From Archilochus colubris (taxonomy: Eukaryota > Chordata > Aves > Apodiformes > Trochilidae), in contig CM041083.1 in the NCBI GenBank assembly GCA_023079485.1, forward strand, positions 170,544,451 to 170,608,450: 64,000 nucleotides of DNA, in the 5' to 3' direction. The first letter of the stretch is position 1. Each line of letters starts with the position of its first letter. The notes below the pieces were generated by a model. It saw only the letters and a list, made by a program, of their open reading frames with translations, was not told the DNA's origin and did not search any database. Shown piece after piece: positions 37,196 to 48,840 of this stretch. Made by a program: the position numbers and the translations under genes.

Positions 37196-37741
37196 TATCA
37201 TAGAATCGACTGGGTTGGAAGGGACCTCAGAGATCATCAAGTCCAACCCTTGATCCACTACCGCTGCAGTTACCAGCCCATGGCACTGAGTGCCACATTC
37301 AGTCTCTCTTTAAATATCTCCAGGGATGGAGAATCCACTACTTCCCTGGGCAGCCCATTCCAATGCCTGATCACCCTCTCTGTAAAGAAATTCTTTCTAA
37401 TATCCAACCTAAACCTCCCCTGGCACAACTTAAGACCGTGCCCTCTTGTCTTGCTCAGAGTTGCCTGAGAAAAGAGACCAACCCCCCCCTGGCTACACCC
37501 TCCTTTCAGGGAGTTGTAGAGAGTGATGAGGTCTCCCCTGAGCCTCCTCTTCTCCAGGCTGAACACCCCCAGCTCCCTCAGCCTCTCCTCATAGGATCTG
37601 TGCTCGAGTCCCTTCACCAGCCTGGTTGCCCTCCTTTGGACCTGCTCCAGGACCTCAATCTCCTTCCTAAACTGAGGGGCCCAGACCTGGACACAGGACT
37701 CCAGGTGTGGCCTCACCAGGGCTGAGTACAGGGGCAGAACC
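37196..37741 (-). mobile_element. CR1 LINE, relatively young 3' end
   Basis: Begins CATAGAATCGACTGGGTTGG and ends in CACCAGGGCTGAGTACAGGG. The minus strand keeps an uninterrupted 148-codon frame for the ORF2 C-terminus ([20 protein letters not shown], then [20 protein letters not shown], ending [20 protein letters not shown]). The open frame and close similarity to the 54.5 kb copy suggest a recent subfamily. 5' truncated, so no complete reverse transcriptase. Confidence 0.93.
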
Positions 37742-40700
37742 TCTCACAACTCAGGCACTGCATCTGCAGAAGGGAACAGGGTGTAACTTGCTGCTGAAAC
37801 TGAAACTCCTGGGTCTGACAGGGCCTGACAAGTCCTTTGTGCATTATCTGTTCTCACACAAATAACTTGCATGGTGCTGTGAAACTTACTCAAATATGCT
37901 GATTTCTGCGAACATGTGTTTAAAGAAGCTGACAGGAAAACAGCAGCACCAAAATAACACCAGGGGCAGCAAACTAAATATTTTACCATTTTGAGCCACT
38001 GATACTACAAGTTTTTTTCCTGTAATGAATTCCACCAGTGCCCCACCATGAACGATTAAGCCACATCAAGAGTCAGCAACACCCTAACATCAAGCATTAG
38101 CTCCTATAGCAGGCATTGGAAGACCACTAATTCCATATGTGATTATTTTTTCTGTGAACATTTAACTTTTACACACCTACTACCCTCTATTTATTTTGGT
38201 ATTCTAAACTGATTGTATTGAGCAATGTTTATTTCAGAGAAGACTGAAAGTCACAACCTTCGATTTTCTTATCTGGCTATGTAACAACAGCAAGCAACTC
38301 TGCAATTAGTTGCTTCTGACATAAAATTTTCTTTAGAGACTTTCTGACATATATATATATTCATTCCTTCTCTTATCAGTAAGAAACACAGAGTGAAAAT
38401 ATTGCAGATGTGCTGGAATGTCCCTCTTTTAAACCAAAAATTTGGACTCCTGTTCTATAACCAGTAATCAGTCATTCTCTTGAAATTAATTGTTCCAGTG
38501 AGGTAAATATAAGATATGGAGGTTGTTTGGGAGACCAAAATGGAGGTCTGAAAGAGTATTACTGCATCTTAGAGAAAGGTATATTATTTATATAAATGCT
38601 ACAATTAATGAGTCCAAGAAATATATTTATCATTAAATATTACATAATAGAATCACGGGAAAAACATCAAACTACAGATTTGGAAACTACAAAAATACAT
38701 CAGTGAACTATATAAAGAGACAACAATGAAGAACAAAAATAAAGGCAAGTGGAAGCAGGAGAGGAACAGGGAGAAAAAGCAGTCAGAGAAAAGAGCAAGG
38801 AGAGCAAAGCATTTAAGAGAGAAGGGTCAAGAACCACATAAGGCAGTGAAGAGGATAAAGGAATTATGGACTAAAAATACCCCAAAGAAAGGTTAACAGC
38901 AGATTTTTGGGGTTTTTTGGTACATTTAATAGAACATTTTTTAAAAAGAGCATTTCTGCAAATGTCAGATTTTTCTATATAAAGAGAAATATAGGAGGGG
39001 AAGGATTAAGAAATTAAATCTACAGTGAGCAGCTGCCAAAGCCCTGCAATTCCCCTTGGCAAGCCAGCACTTTAATTCTTAACCCAATGCCATTACATCA
39101 CTGTCACAATGACAGCTTTTGGGAAAAAAGGAAAAAAAGTTGAAAAAAAAAATCAGAAGCTTTCAACTCTCAATCTCTCTTCTCTGCCTACAGAGCAAAA
39201 GCATCCAGTTTATGATGACTCTCTCCTTAGTTCATACTTTAAATACAAAGGGCTACAGAAGTACTTTAAAGTACCAGAGGTAAATGATCTTTACATGTCT
39301 CGGCTTCTGCCACTGGAAGGGGACATTCTGTGACCTCCAAACAATACAGTGTTATTTTTGCTCCTCTTCAGAGCACAGGGTGGAAGAGAGACTGAGGAGG
39401 CATTCTGAGTGAGGAGGACAGACAGACGGACACCCTGCTAGTTTACTGACCTGTCTAAGTAATGGCTAACACTTCATATTGTTCACTAGAAATGCACCAG
39501 AAACAGTAAGGACGATGGTTTTAAGGGTATTCAAAAATGTCTCTTTACTTCTGGATTCTAAATATCAATTTATCAAGTTTAAAGAACTATGAATTTTTGT
39601 TTCCAAGGTGCCTGAAAAAACCCACAGTTTATTACTTTCTCCTTGAGTGAACAGTTCAGTATCCCATTAAACATCTAGAGTGATCCCTATTGGTATATAC
39701 AGACTGCATTAAGTCCAAAGACATAAATAATCTGCTCAGGCATTCATGGCAACAGGCCTTCCATTGACATAGGCTGAACTTTCCACGTTTTAATAAAAGG
39801 CATGAACATAGCTAACAAGTTAAATAACATTCCTCACCTATCACTCCGTAACACATATTCCACCACTGTATTTCACAACAGGCTCAAATTAATTGCCATG
39901 AAAGGTTCTCCTACTCCATCCCACCCACATGTTCGTGCCTTCTCCTTTGGAAAACCAAGAAATGATTACCTGCTACACCACGTGAACAATACAAAATTGA
40001 GAACAGAAATGACTGACTAGCAGAGGAGGAAGAGTGAGAATATATAAGTATTTTTTCATTCTAGGCTGCTCTCCCCTTCCTTACACACACCAATACCTCT
40101 ATCAGCATAAGCTAAGTGTGTGGCATGTCTGATTAGAGATTAATTGCACACTGCCAAGCTGGGGGCATGCTCAGTAAATACAGCTACAAACAGACTGATA
40201 TTTACCTGTGTCAGAAGTTTATCAGAACAGTTGAAGGACCACATTCCAATGAAGATAAGCAGGCAGACAAAAAGGACAGCAGAAAAGAGAAGAAAACCTA
40301 AATTATAATCAAAGCTATCGTATTTAAGATACACAACAGCAAGGACAACTAACATTAGACTGGTTATTTCAAGGTTACTTGAGAAGTAACTGAATCATTT
40401 GTATCTAAGAGCAAAGAGGTAATGACACAGATATAGCATTAGCTAGTTATTTTGTTCAAAAGAAACATGGTTAACTCATGAACCTGCAACAATGTCTGGT
40501 CCACTCAGAGAAACTCCTGAAAATAAGCACATGGCTAAAAAGAAAGTCTGTGTGCTGAAAGTAATGCACATATTGGATACCAAGAGGTGTTTCTCAGAAC
40601 TCACTTCAGCCCAGGTAAGCTTAGATGTCTAGAAGACAGTGCCCAGCCTAAAGCCCACTGTCCCTGCCTTTCTCTCCATTCTTTTTCTCTCCACAGAAGC

Positions 40701-43289
40701 AGCCCAACACAATCTGTTAGCCTTCAAAAATACCTTGTCCTCTTGTAAAGTGGTTTTTGCAGGGGCCAGCATCGAAATGGAAGACTCATAAAACAAACAA
40801 AAAAGCCACACACACAGAAAGAGAATTCTGGTAACTAGATGCCATTCTGCACAGCACCTGACAGCTGCTCCAACTTCACAAGGTTTTCCAAGCTGAGGCC
40901 CTTACTTCAAAGGAGCTCTGTAGCACCTTTTCTGTTCCTCTGTTTTGTTCTCTTGGCTTCCAAACCTGTCCACTCCTCTATCTCCACCTTCCCTGTATTT
41001 TTTGCTCTCTGCCTTCTGGCCTCTTCCTTTTGGTTCAGGGGACTGGCACACAGTAAACCTTTTGGATGTTCTTTCCACCTCCCACTCCCTCCTCCCAAGA
41101 AGTCCCAAGCATAAGTGTAAGGAAACGGGTAGGGGGTGGAGGGCAATGGATATCAAGTATGCATAATTCATCTAAACTACACCTCTACAATGAACAGAGA
41201 AAAAAGTTTCTTCTAGCACACCACACTATAAGGAACACCAAAATCCACAGCACAAAAAAAAAAACAAAACAACAGTCTGGTCCCTCTAGAGACAAAAGTA
41301 ATACACAGACTAACCCTTAAGCCTCTTTAGGGTCAGTTATTTGTACATTTAGCTCAAGAGTTAAAAGAAAAAGTAAAAAAAACCACACAAAAAAACCCCA
41401 AACAAACAAAAAAGGTGATAAATATCAAGAAACTCCCATTGCTCTTAAGAAAAATAGCAAGATAATGATTTTTAAAGACTTGTTCAATTATACAGAAGAA
41501 ATTGGAAGAGTCTTAGTTCTGTTTTATTGTTTGTCTCAATTTTCTTGCTAACCTGAATTATGAGAAAATTAAATAGTTTTCAGTCTCAAATTGCTGCTTA
41601 TGCATAAAAGAATTTTACTAGAATTAAAAGGTATTCCATGTAGCACATTTTGGTTTTTAAAGCAAATGGTTATTCATGCTAACCTGAAACTCTCTTCATC
41701 CACCAGTTAAGGTGGCTGCTTTTTCTTCCAAGGCTCCTATTATTTATAATAGCTCAGCTGCCAATAAAACCCTTGTACATCTCCAGACAACAATCAAAGA
41801 GAAATTGCCCACTTTTGCTACAAACACTCCTCTAAATGCACCAGACCAACTTTTTCTGGTTTTCTTATTCATCTGCACCAACTTAATTTCATAGCAAGAT
41901 AAAACTGCCACTGATACCAGTACCACCAAAAACTGCAGCACAGCTTTTTTTTTTTTTTTAATATAAAAAATAAAATCATAAAACAAACCCTGTCCTTTGA
42001 TCACATACATAATGTTTGAGGAAAAAGAAAGAGAGAATGAGTATTTTTAAATTCCCAGGTTTCACTGTGTGAGGGCTCAACATTATCACCAACCCTGACC
42101 ACAGAGGGTTCCTTACATATGAAAGTAATGTTTACAGTCAGGCTAAGACAGAAAAACTCAACTGTATACATACAATTGGGAAGTTAAACAAGATAAAGTG
42201 TAAATACAAGTATAGACAACTCACTGTTTTTCTGCCAAGCATCATGAAATTTGGGAGTTATTACTGACACCTCAGTCATAGCTGAACATATCCCTGTCCT
42301 TTGAAGCTTTTTTTGCCTTTTCTTCCTTTGATTCTTCCCTCCTGTTAAGAGTCTGTGGGGCTTGGAGAAGCAGCCACTCCTCTAGGCAGAGAAAAAGAAC
42401 TGGCTTGCAGAGGCCAGACAACCTCCTGGTGACATCTTCTTCCCAGAAGTTTAGCTAAATATATTCTATAGTAAAAGCTAGATATAAACAAAACCAGGAC
42501 TCTGTAGAATCAATTAAAAAAGGTGAAAACCAATCACCAACAAAACTCAGTGAAATATAGCCAGATTTGGTGTTGGTAAAACCAACCTTAATGCTTTTAA
42601 GGCTACTTCCACCAAGCTCCCCACAGAAGCCCATACAATGGAAATGTCAGTGGAAAGCTCTGAGTACCATTTCACACCTCTCATATGCCAGCAGAGCCTG
42701 AATCCTTTTAGATCACAGTGGGGCACCACCACCCCTTCCTCTGACCCATTCCCTACTAACCATAAGTACTGTTGGTTTGGTCTGATGTCCATCCAGCTGT
42801 GTTTCCAAGCTGCATCAGTAGATGCAGATGAGTTATTCTTGACCACAACAGTTCTGCTTTTTACAGGCTAGCAATGTTCAACCTGATTTTGTGTTTTGCT
42901 TCTAGCAAAACAAACTACTTAGAAGTAGTTGAAAACTACTTAAAGTTCAGAACACTGACATCTCATGGGGGAAACCAAGACCCCACACTGGGAGAGAATT
43001 CCTTACTCTCTACCCCATCCCTTCACTCTGTGCTGTCAAGACTGAGCCCCACTGCTGTTTTTTCAAGGAAAGGGGACTTAACCTTCCCCTCCCCCGTGCC
43101 AAACAGGGCTTTTCCCTCTGATAAGGGAGGGAAACCCTACTTGTAGCTGCACTGCAGAGATAAAGCTTCCACTAATAACAGAAAAAAAAAAAAAAATCCC
43201 AAACCCTCAAGTTGCTGACAGCTTCTTACTATTCCTGAGGATGCTACTTCCACACCAGCACCGCTTCTGTCAGCCAGGGGGTATTTATC
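37742..43289. other. Non-coding intronic DNA
   Basis: AT-rich, with a short (AT)n near 38,350 and A/C-rich tracts near 41,250 and 41,376-41,413. No gene recognised. Confidence 0.6.
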
Positions 43290-43434
43290 CTGCTCCTGTC
43301 ACCTCGGCAAACCTCCGGGAAGCGAAGCCTGGGGCCCAAAACGTCCCTAACCCCAACCCTGGCTCATCCCCGGGGAGCTCAGCCCCGGAGGGGGGGTGCG
43401 GGCAGAGCCGCCGGGCCGGGTAGCGCTTGCCCAA

Positions 43435-43453
43435 CCCCGCCCCCTGGTGGCCG
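43435..43453 (-). promoter_or_regulatory. CTCF-type motif, minus orientation
   Basis: Minus strand reads CGGCCACCAGGGGGCGGGG, nearly identical to the vertebrate CTCF core (GGCCACCAGGGGGCGC). The core is intact, with mismatches only at the edges. It faces away from the second site about 200 bp to the right. Confidence 0.75.
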
Positions 43454-43646
43454 CTGCGCTCCCCGCTGCCGCCCGCACCCTCCGACTTTCTCCTCGCTCC
43501 GTGAGGCGGCGGTGGCCCCCGACACTCGCTCTCTGTCCGGTGGGCGGATATGGGGTGGGGTGGGCAGGGGGAGCAACCCCCCGGAGAGCCGCTCCGGTTC
43601 GGTCCGGACAGCCCCGCCGCGGGGACGGCGAACTCGGGCCCCGATG

Positions 43647-43665
43647 CGGCCGCCAGGGGGCGCTG
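43647..43665 (+). promoter_or_regulatory. CTCF-type motif, plus orientation
   Basis: Plus strand reads CGGCCGCCAGGGGGCGCTG, an almost perfect CTCF core. Together with 43,435-43,453 on the other strand it forms a divergent pair. Confidence 0.78.
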
Positions 43666-43784
43666 TCAGCCCGGCCGCTGCCGCAGGGCGCGCGGGGCGG
43701 CTCCGCCCTCCCCCCCCCTCCATAGACACAGGGCTGGGAACCGCTCTTACAAAGCTATTAAAATAATAATAATAAATTAAACTC

Positions 43785-44075
43785 ACTGAATGGTTGGGGT
43801 TGGAAGGGACCTTAAAGATCACCTGGTTCCGACAGCCCTGCATGGGCAGGGACACCTCCCACCAGACCAGGTTGCTCAAGGCCCCATCCAACCTGGCACT
43901 GAACACTGTCAGGGAGGGAGCAGCCACAACCTCCCCGGACAACCCGTGCCAGTGTCTCACCACCCTCACAATAAATAATTTCTTCCTAATGTCTCATCTC
44001 AATCTCCCCTTTTCTCAATTTCAAGCCATTAGCCCCCCAGTTCTAACACAACATGCCTTTGTATCGACACCCCCA
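43785..44075 (-). mobile_element. CR1 LINE 3' fragment next to the CpG island
   Basis: Starts at TGAATGGTTGGGGTTGGAAG, then GGGACCTTAAAGATCACC, CTGCATGGGCAGGGACACC and CACCACCCTCACAATAAA: a CR1 in minus orientation of the GGACCTTAAAGATC subfamily. It begins about 45 bp from the CpG island edge, so it may have inserted beside an existing island. Confidence 0.88.
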
Positions 44076-46616
44076 AATAAAACGGGAAGCAGCAGGTCAA
44101 GCTCTCCTTCATTCCTGAAGAAACAGCTTTATCTCCCTGAACACTAAGACACAACATGCCAGCTTGGCCTGAATTTACACAGATAAAGGCTAAAAGGGAA
44201 GGGTGCAGAAATATCTCTATTTGTACAGAGGCCAGGCATATAAACAAGAGCATCCGACCCAAGTGACAGCACTCAATAGGTGCTGCAGACAAAACCCAAC
44301 TTAAAAGGCAGGTTTTTGGATGACCATGGAGCACACCCCAGAAATGGGACACCAGGACCTGTCAGATACATCTGTCCCCAGCTGCAGTGTGTCCCCCAAA
44401 CCTGGGCTGTGTACCTCCTACTTGGTTTTATATCCTCCCCTAGTAATTTTCTGTACTATGAAGTCAGTGGATAAAGAATGTGTCAAGGGGAAGCTTGTGG
44501 GGAGAAGAGTTCTAGAAAAATCCTGAGGAAGTAAATCTTTGCCCTGAGTCAGTTCCCCATCAGCATTCCTTCTCAATGACTGCCCCAAGCAAGGGGGTGC
44601 CTCCAGGTACCAACCCCACCAGCCAGCCCCTTCCTTATCCCAGTCACACACTATGCTTTCAGGTCTAAAAAGACCTCGGGGCCAAAACCCATGTTGCTTT
44701 TCCCTCTAAGTAAATATTTAAGGCTGTGTGTGCAAGAGAAACCCAGATCAATCTCCCCTGTGCTCCACATACAGGCAGCCAAGCACAGCTCTGATTGCTG
44801 GGGCTGCTTGTGAATGAGGGCAGAACGAGTGATCTGAATCAGACTTGGAGCACACACCATGTTTTTCTTGGGAGACTTTACCTCCAAAAGACCATGGCAG
44901 ATAGGCTGCAGGACACCATGCTTGCCAACTCCAGTCAAGCTAAAGCAACACCCTCCCTTCTCTCTGCTCTCTCCCTTCTCTCCTCTATCTCATCAACACC
45001 AAAGCCACAGACAAGGGCAGCAAGTTACTGGTGTCACACCAGCCATATATCACTTCTCCAACTAAAGTAATCCTTGTATTAATTGAAATACTAGATTTCC
45101 TCTGGTGTCTTCCTGAAAACTTTCCTAAATTTACTGCTTTCCAGTGCTAGGAGGTCATTGGCTTACCCACAACAAACATATGCCCACAGCACAGCAGCCT
45201 TACTGAGAAATGACCCTTATCCTTTGCACCAGCCGTGCAGCATATGACAGGAAAAAAAAAAAAAAATTCAAACAGCGTTTTTGACCAAAGATGCCAACGG
45301 GTCATTGCACTCTCCCCCAAAACCCAATCTGACTTTGCTCACTGGCAGTTAAGTTTGAGCAAATATTGAAGCAAAAAGATGTGCACTCAAATTCTGTTGC
45401 TATTCCCAGGAAAGCTATGAAGAAAAACCAAGTCCTTGTTGAGCCCAGCTTAAGAAAATACAAGTGCCTGGGTGTGATATAGGCACACAAGAGAGAGGTT
45501 GGTATATCAGAACACACAGACTTTAGACAGTCTTAATATCCAAGAATTTTTACTGCTGCATAGAGGGTTTTTTAATTGGATTTTATGATTTAAAAAAAAT
45601 GTTTCTTTACAAAAACTGGGAAGCTTTAAAAAGAGTGCTCCACTATGCAATCAATTTTCAGTCCCAATGAATATGTAATTCAGTAGTTTTCCTTTTTATG
45701 AACACCCAAACACTTGGAGGTATTGTTTTTCGTTATTTTCCTTCCTTGTTTATTTTCTCTGTTTGTTTTAAGAGAGCATCAGCCAAGATGGCAAAGACTT
45801 GTTCTTCAACTGCCAAAAGCATCACTAGTATAAAAGTGATGTCAGCACTGTTTTGTTAGTAAAGTTGGCCTTCCCTCTGAAGAGGCAGAACATAGACATT
45901 GCCAGGTCAAGCATTAATGGAAACTATTGTTAGCTGACTTAGCCCAGCAGCATGAAAGCTTGTAAGGCAAGACAAGACCTTCAAAAAAGATGTGGGATCA
46001 CCTCAAACTTAATCATTCCAACTCATTTCTTCTCAAGACACACAGACAAGGCAGAGGTGGTCACAAAAAAGGGATTAAGTCTTCTGACTTTTTAATACTG
46101 CTCTACCTCACCTACCCTCCTGACCTACCTGCACGTGCCCTGGACCACAGTTTGGGGTTTTTTTTGCAGAAAAAGATGTGCCTGCAAGATTGTGAACCCT
46201 ATCAAAACCAGACATTTTATGCAGTCTGCCCTTCCAAATTTAGTCGTGAATCGACTGTCACAACAGGATTTGACACAAGAGTCTGAATCTTTTGTTACTG
46301 TGCCAAGCTAAAGTTTTGTCCACTACTGTAGTTTCAATACTGCACGTAGACTCTATTAGTTATCTGATCAAAACCATATTTATCCTTTTAATTATCAAAG
46401 CAATATTTCATCCAATTATTTTAGTGAATAGGCTTAAGTCTCATGGTTACTTTCTGAAGTAGCTGAGTTCTTACTGCTGTCTATTTCACAGGACATTACA
46501 AGAAAACTCTCTGAAAGTGGACCTTGAGCAGGATAGAAGGAACACTGAAGGTCAATTTTCTTAATTGGCTACATGTCTTTTGCTACAGTTTCTACAAGTT
46601 ATATAAACCAATCTAG
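44076..46616. other. Non-coding intronic DNA
   Basis: No recognisable exon, RNA or repeat beyond A-runs, for example near 45,250. Confidence 0.55.
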
Positions 46617-46755
46617 AACGGTTTGGGTTGGAAGAGACCTTAAAGATCTAGTTGCAACCCCCTGCATGGGCAGGGACACCTCCCACTAGACCAGGTTGCT
46701 CATAGTCCTTGTGCATCCTGGCCTTGTGCATCACAAAATCCAGTGATGGGTTTAT
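46617..46755 (-). mobile_element. CR1 LINE terminal fragment
   Basis: About 140 bp: GAACGGTTTGGGTTGGAAG, AGACCTTAAAGATCTAGT, CATGGGCAGGGACACCTCCC and CCAGGTTGCTC, then degraded. Same subfamily as the 43.8 kb copy. Confidence 0.8.
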
Positions 46756-48382
46756 ACCTTCAAGATACAACAGCAAGTAATGACACAGCAGGTCCAGTAA
46801 AGAGAAAAAAGCAAATCAAGAAGAAAGCAAATCAAGAAAAGTAGCTAAGTATCCTAAGAAACCACCTAGCGGGTGCTACCGACCACTGAATAATAGAAAA
46901 ATTTACATTGAAAGGGTTCTTCAGAGTTCTAGACAAACCTCCTGCTCAGGTGAGGGCTACCTTCAAAATTATATCAGGTTTCCTGCCTTCAGACAGTTTA
47001 CAGTTCATGACAACAACTATCATTCCACCACAGGTTGAAAGGCACTTGAAAGACACAGCTCTAGAAACGCTAAAGAGCAGTAAACAAAAATGGTGCAGAC
47101 TTTGCACCAATACAGACCCTAGAGTTCAGCAAAGGCTCCCTGTTTGTGATCCTCCAACTAAACCAGCACGGATTATTTTCTGAAACAGCAGAAAGTAGAA
47201 TAGAGCACTGGAAGTAGCAAGCAGCTGACAAACTATTACAGTTCCAGGATAAAAGAAAAAGAAAAACCAGTATGGCTCATCAAAAGTTCATCAGGCAACT
47301 CCTCAAAACACACTTTATATTTCAAACAGTATTTTAACAATTACTTCAACTATGTCACTTCAGCCCTTCTGGTTGGAAGCCAAAACAGAATTTCAGCTCT
47401 CCAACAGCAGTGGCCTTTAGTATATCATGCGTGTTTTCTTGCAACAGATTAAGAGATCATACTAGCCTGAAAAACAAAAGTATAAATATCTCTTCTCCCT
47501 CCTGGATGTTTTTATATTCTCCCAGTCTTTCACTAGCAAGAGTAAACAAGGCAGCAGCTGAAGAGAACAAGAAACTCAGTACAGGAAACCTTTTCAGAAA
47601 ACCCCAAATTAAACTATACCTGTGAAGTGGAGAAAGCTGGGGATTGGGGAGGTATCAAAGTGAAAAGTGACAGTGAAAAAAAAGACCAATACATTGGTCA
47701 CACAGAAGACAACTCGTTTTATAGCAGTACCCCAGGTGAAACCCTGTGTTCACATGCCTTGCAAATGTAAATACAAAGAGGTTCCAGCAGTGAACCACCC
47801 AAAAACCTCAAGAACTGAAGACGGGGTAACTGTACCACCAGATCACAGCTCATGCTAATAAGATCCACTTAGGTACTTAAAAACAACGGTCACAAACAAT
47901 TATGTTGTAATTAGGTGTGATGTCATGATCCGGGGTGCAGACAGCAATGAAAGATGTCTATATCCAAACTGGCAAAAGATCCTATCTCAAAAACAATCCC
48001 AAGAGACTGATTCAAAACCTTTATGCTCAAGACTGCAGGCTTGAGTCTAAGTAGAACCCATTTAAAAATGCCAAGCCTGTTTAATTCAGCACCTGTAAGT
48101 AATATTTTAAAAGACAGGCAAAAAAAAGAGAATACTTTGTTCTTAGCTTTATGTTCAAAACCTGCTGAAAAATCTGCATTTGTTTTATACGTTTTGGTGC
48201 TGTTCTGTAACATTTAATGATGACTTTCTGCAAAGTCCAACACCTGTTGTATCTGGGGATTAGTTCCTTACTAACACTCCACTATTTCAGTTCAAATGTG
48301 TAAAAGAAAGCTGCCTGAATGGAACCACCAGTAACAGTTTGTTAAAGTGTGGATACACATTTAAGTAATAACTCAGTGGCTA
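46756..48382. other. Non-coding intronic DNA
   Basis: Contains the small tandem duplication at 46,805-46,840. Otherwise nothing recognised. Confidence 0.55.
46805..46840. repeat. Short tandem duplication
   Basis: AAAGCAAATCAAGAA occurs twice in tandem (period about 16). Probably slippage. Confidence 0.7.
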
Positions 48383-48840
48383 CACAGGCAAGACTGGGAC
48401 CCAAGTACAGAGGAGGGCCACAAAAATGATCAGGGGGCTGGAACATCTCTCCTGCAAAGAGAGGCTGAGGGAACTGGGGCTGTTCAGCCTGGAGAAGAGA
48501 AGAGAAGGCTCCAGGGAGATGTAATGGTGATGTTCCAGTGCCTAAGGAAGGCTGGAGTTGGACTGTTTGCGAGGGTCTGTAGTGACAGGACAAGGGGCAA
48601 TGGCTTTAAATTATATTCAGTTTGATGTTAGGAAAAAGTTCTTTATCATGAGGGTAGTGGAAAAATGGAACAGGTTGCTCAGGGAGGCAGTTGAGGCCTC
48701 ATCCCTAGAGATACTCAAAAGAAGGCTCAACCTCTAAGCAAGCTGAGCTAGTGAAGCATGTGCCTGCTTACTGCAAGGGGGTTGGACTAGACGACCTCTA
48801 GAAGGTCCCTTCCAACCCATATCATTCTGTGATTCTATGG
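48383..48840 (+). mobile_element. CR1 LINE 3' end, plus orientation
   Basis: Runs from AGACTGGGACCCAAGTACAG through GGAACTGGGGCTGTTCAGCC and GACAAGGGGCAATGGC to the terminus CTTCCAACCCATATCATTC and TGTGATTCTATGG, with an intact end. ORF2 C-terminal frame is broken. Confidence 0.9.

Larger units (their letters stand above)
43290..43740. promoter_or_regulatory. Isolated CpG island inside the long intron
   Basis: About 450 bp of very GC- and CpG-rich DNA (CCGGGCCGGG, GGACGGCG, CCGCGGGG and similar) abruptly set in AT-rich intron. It contains two strong CTCF-type motifs, GC-box sequence and no convincing TATA element. Open frames across it on both strands are GC-driven and match no family I recognise. 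It may be a promoter for an unannotated transcript or an insulator. Confidence 0.75.

Noticed and set aside
37270..37716. A 148-codon independent gene
   Set aside because: It is the C-terminal tail of CR1 ORF2 in a 5'-truncated copy, with no start or catalytic core. The frames at 1,998-2,369 and 54,568-54,915 are the same.
43379..43969. A 196-codon minus-strand frame over the CpG island
   Set aside because: It begins in CR1 sequence and continues into GC-rich island DNA; the length is explained by low stop frequency in GC-rich sequence.
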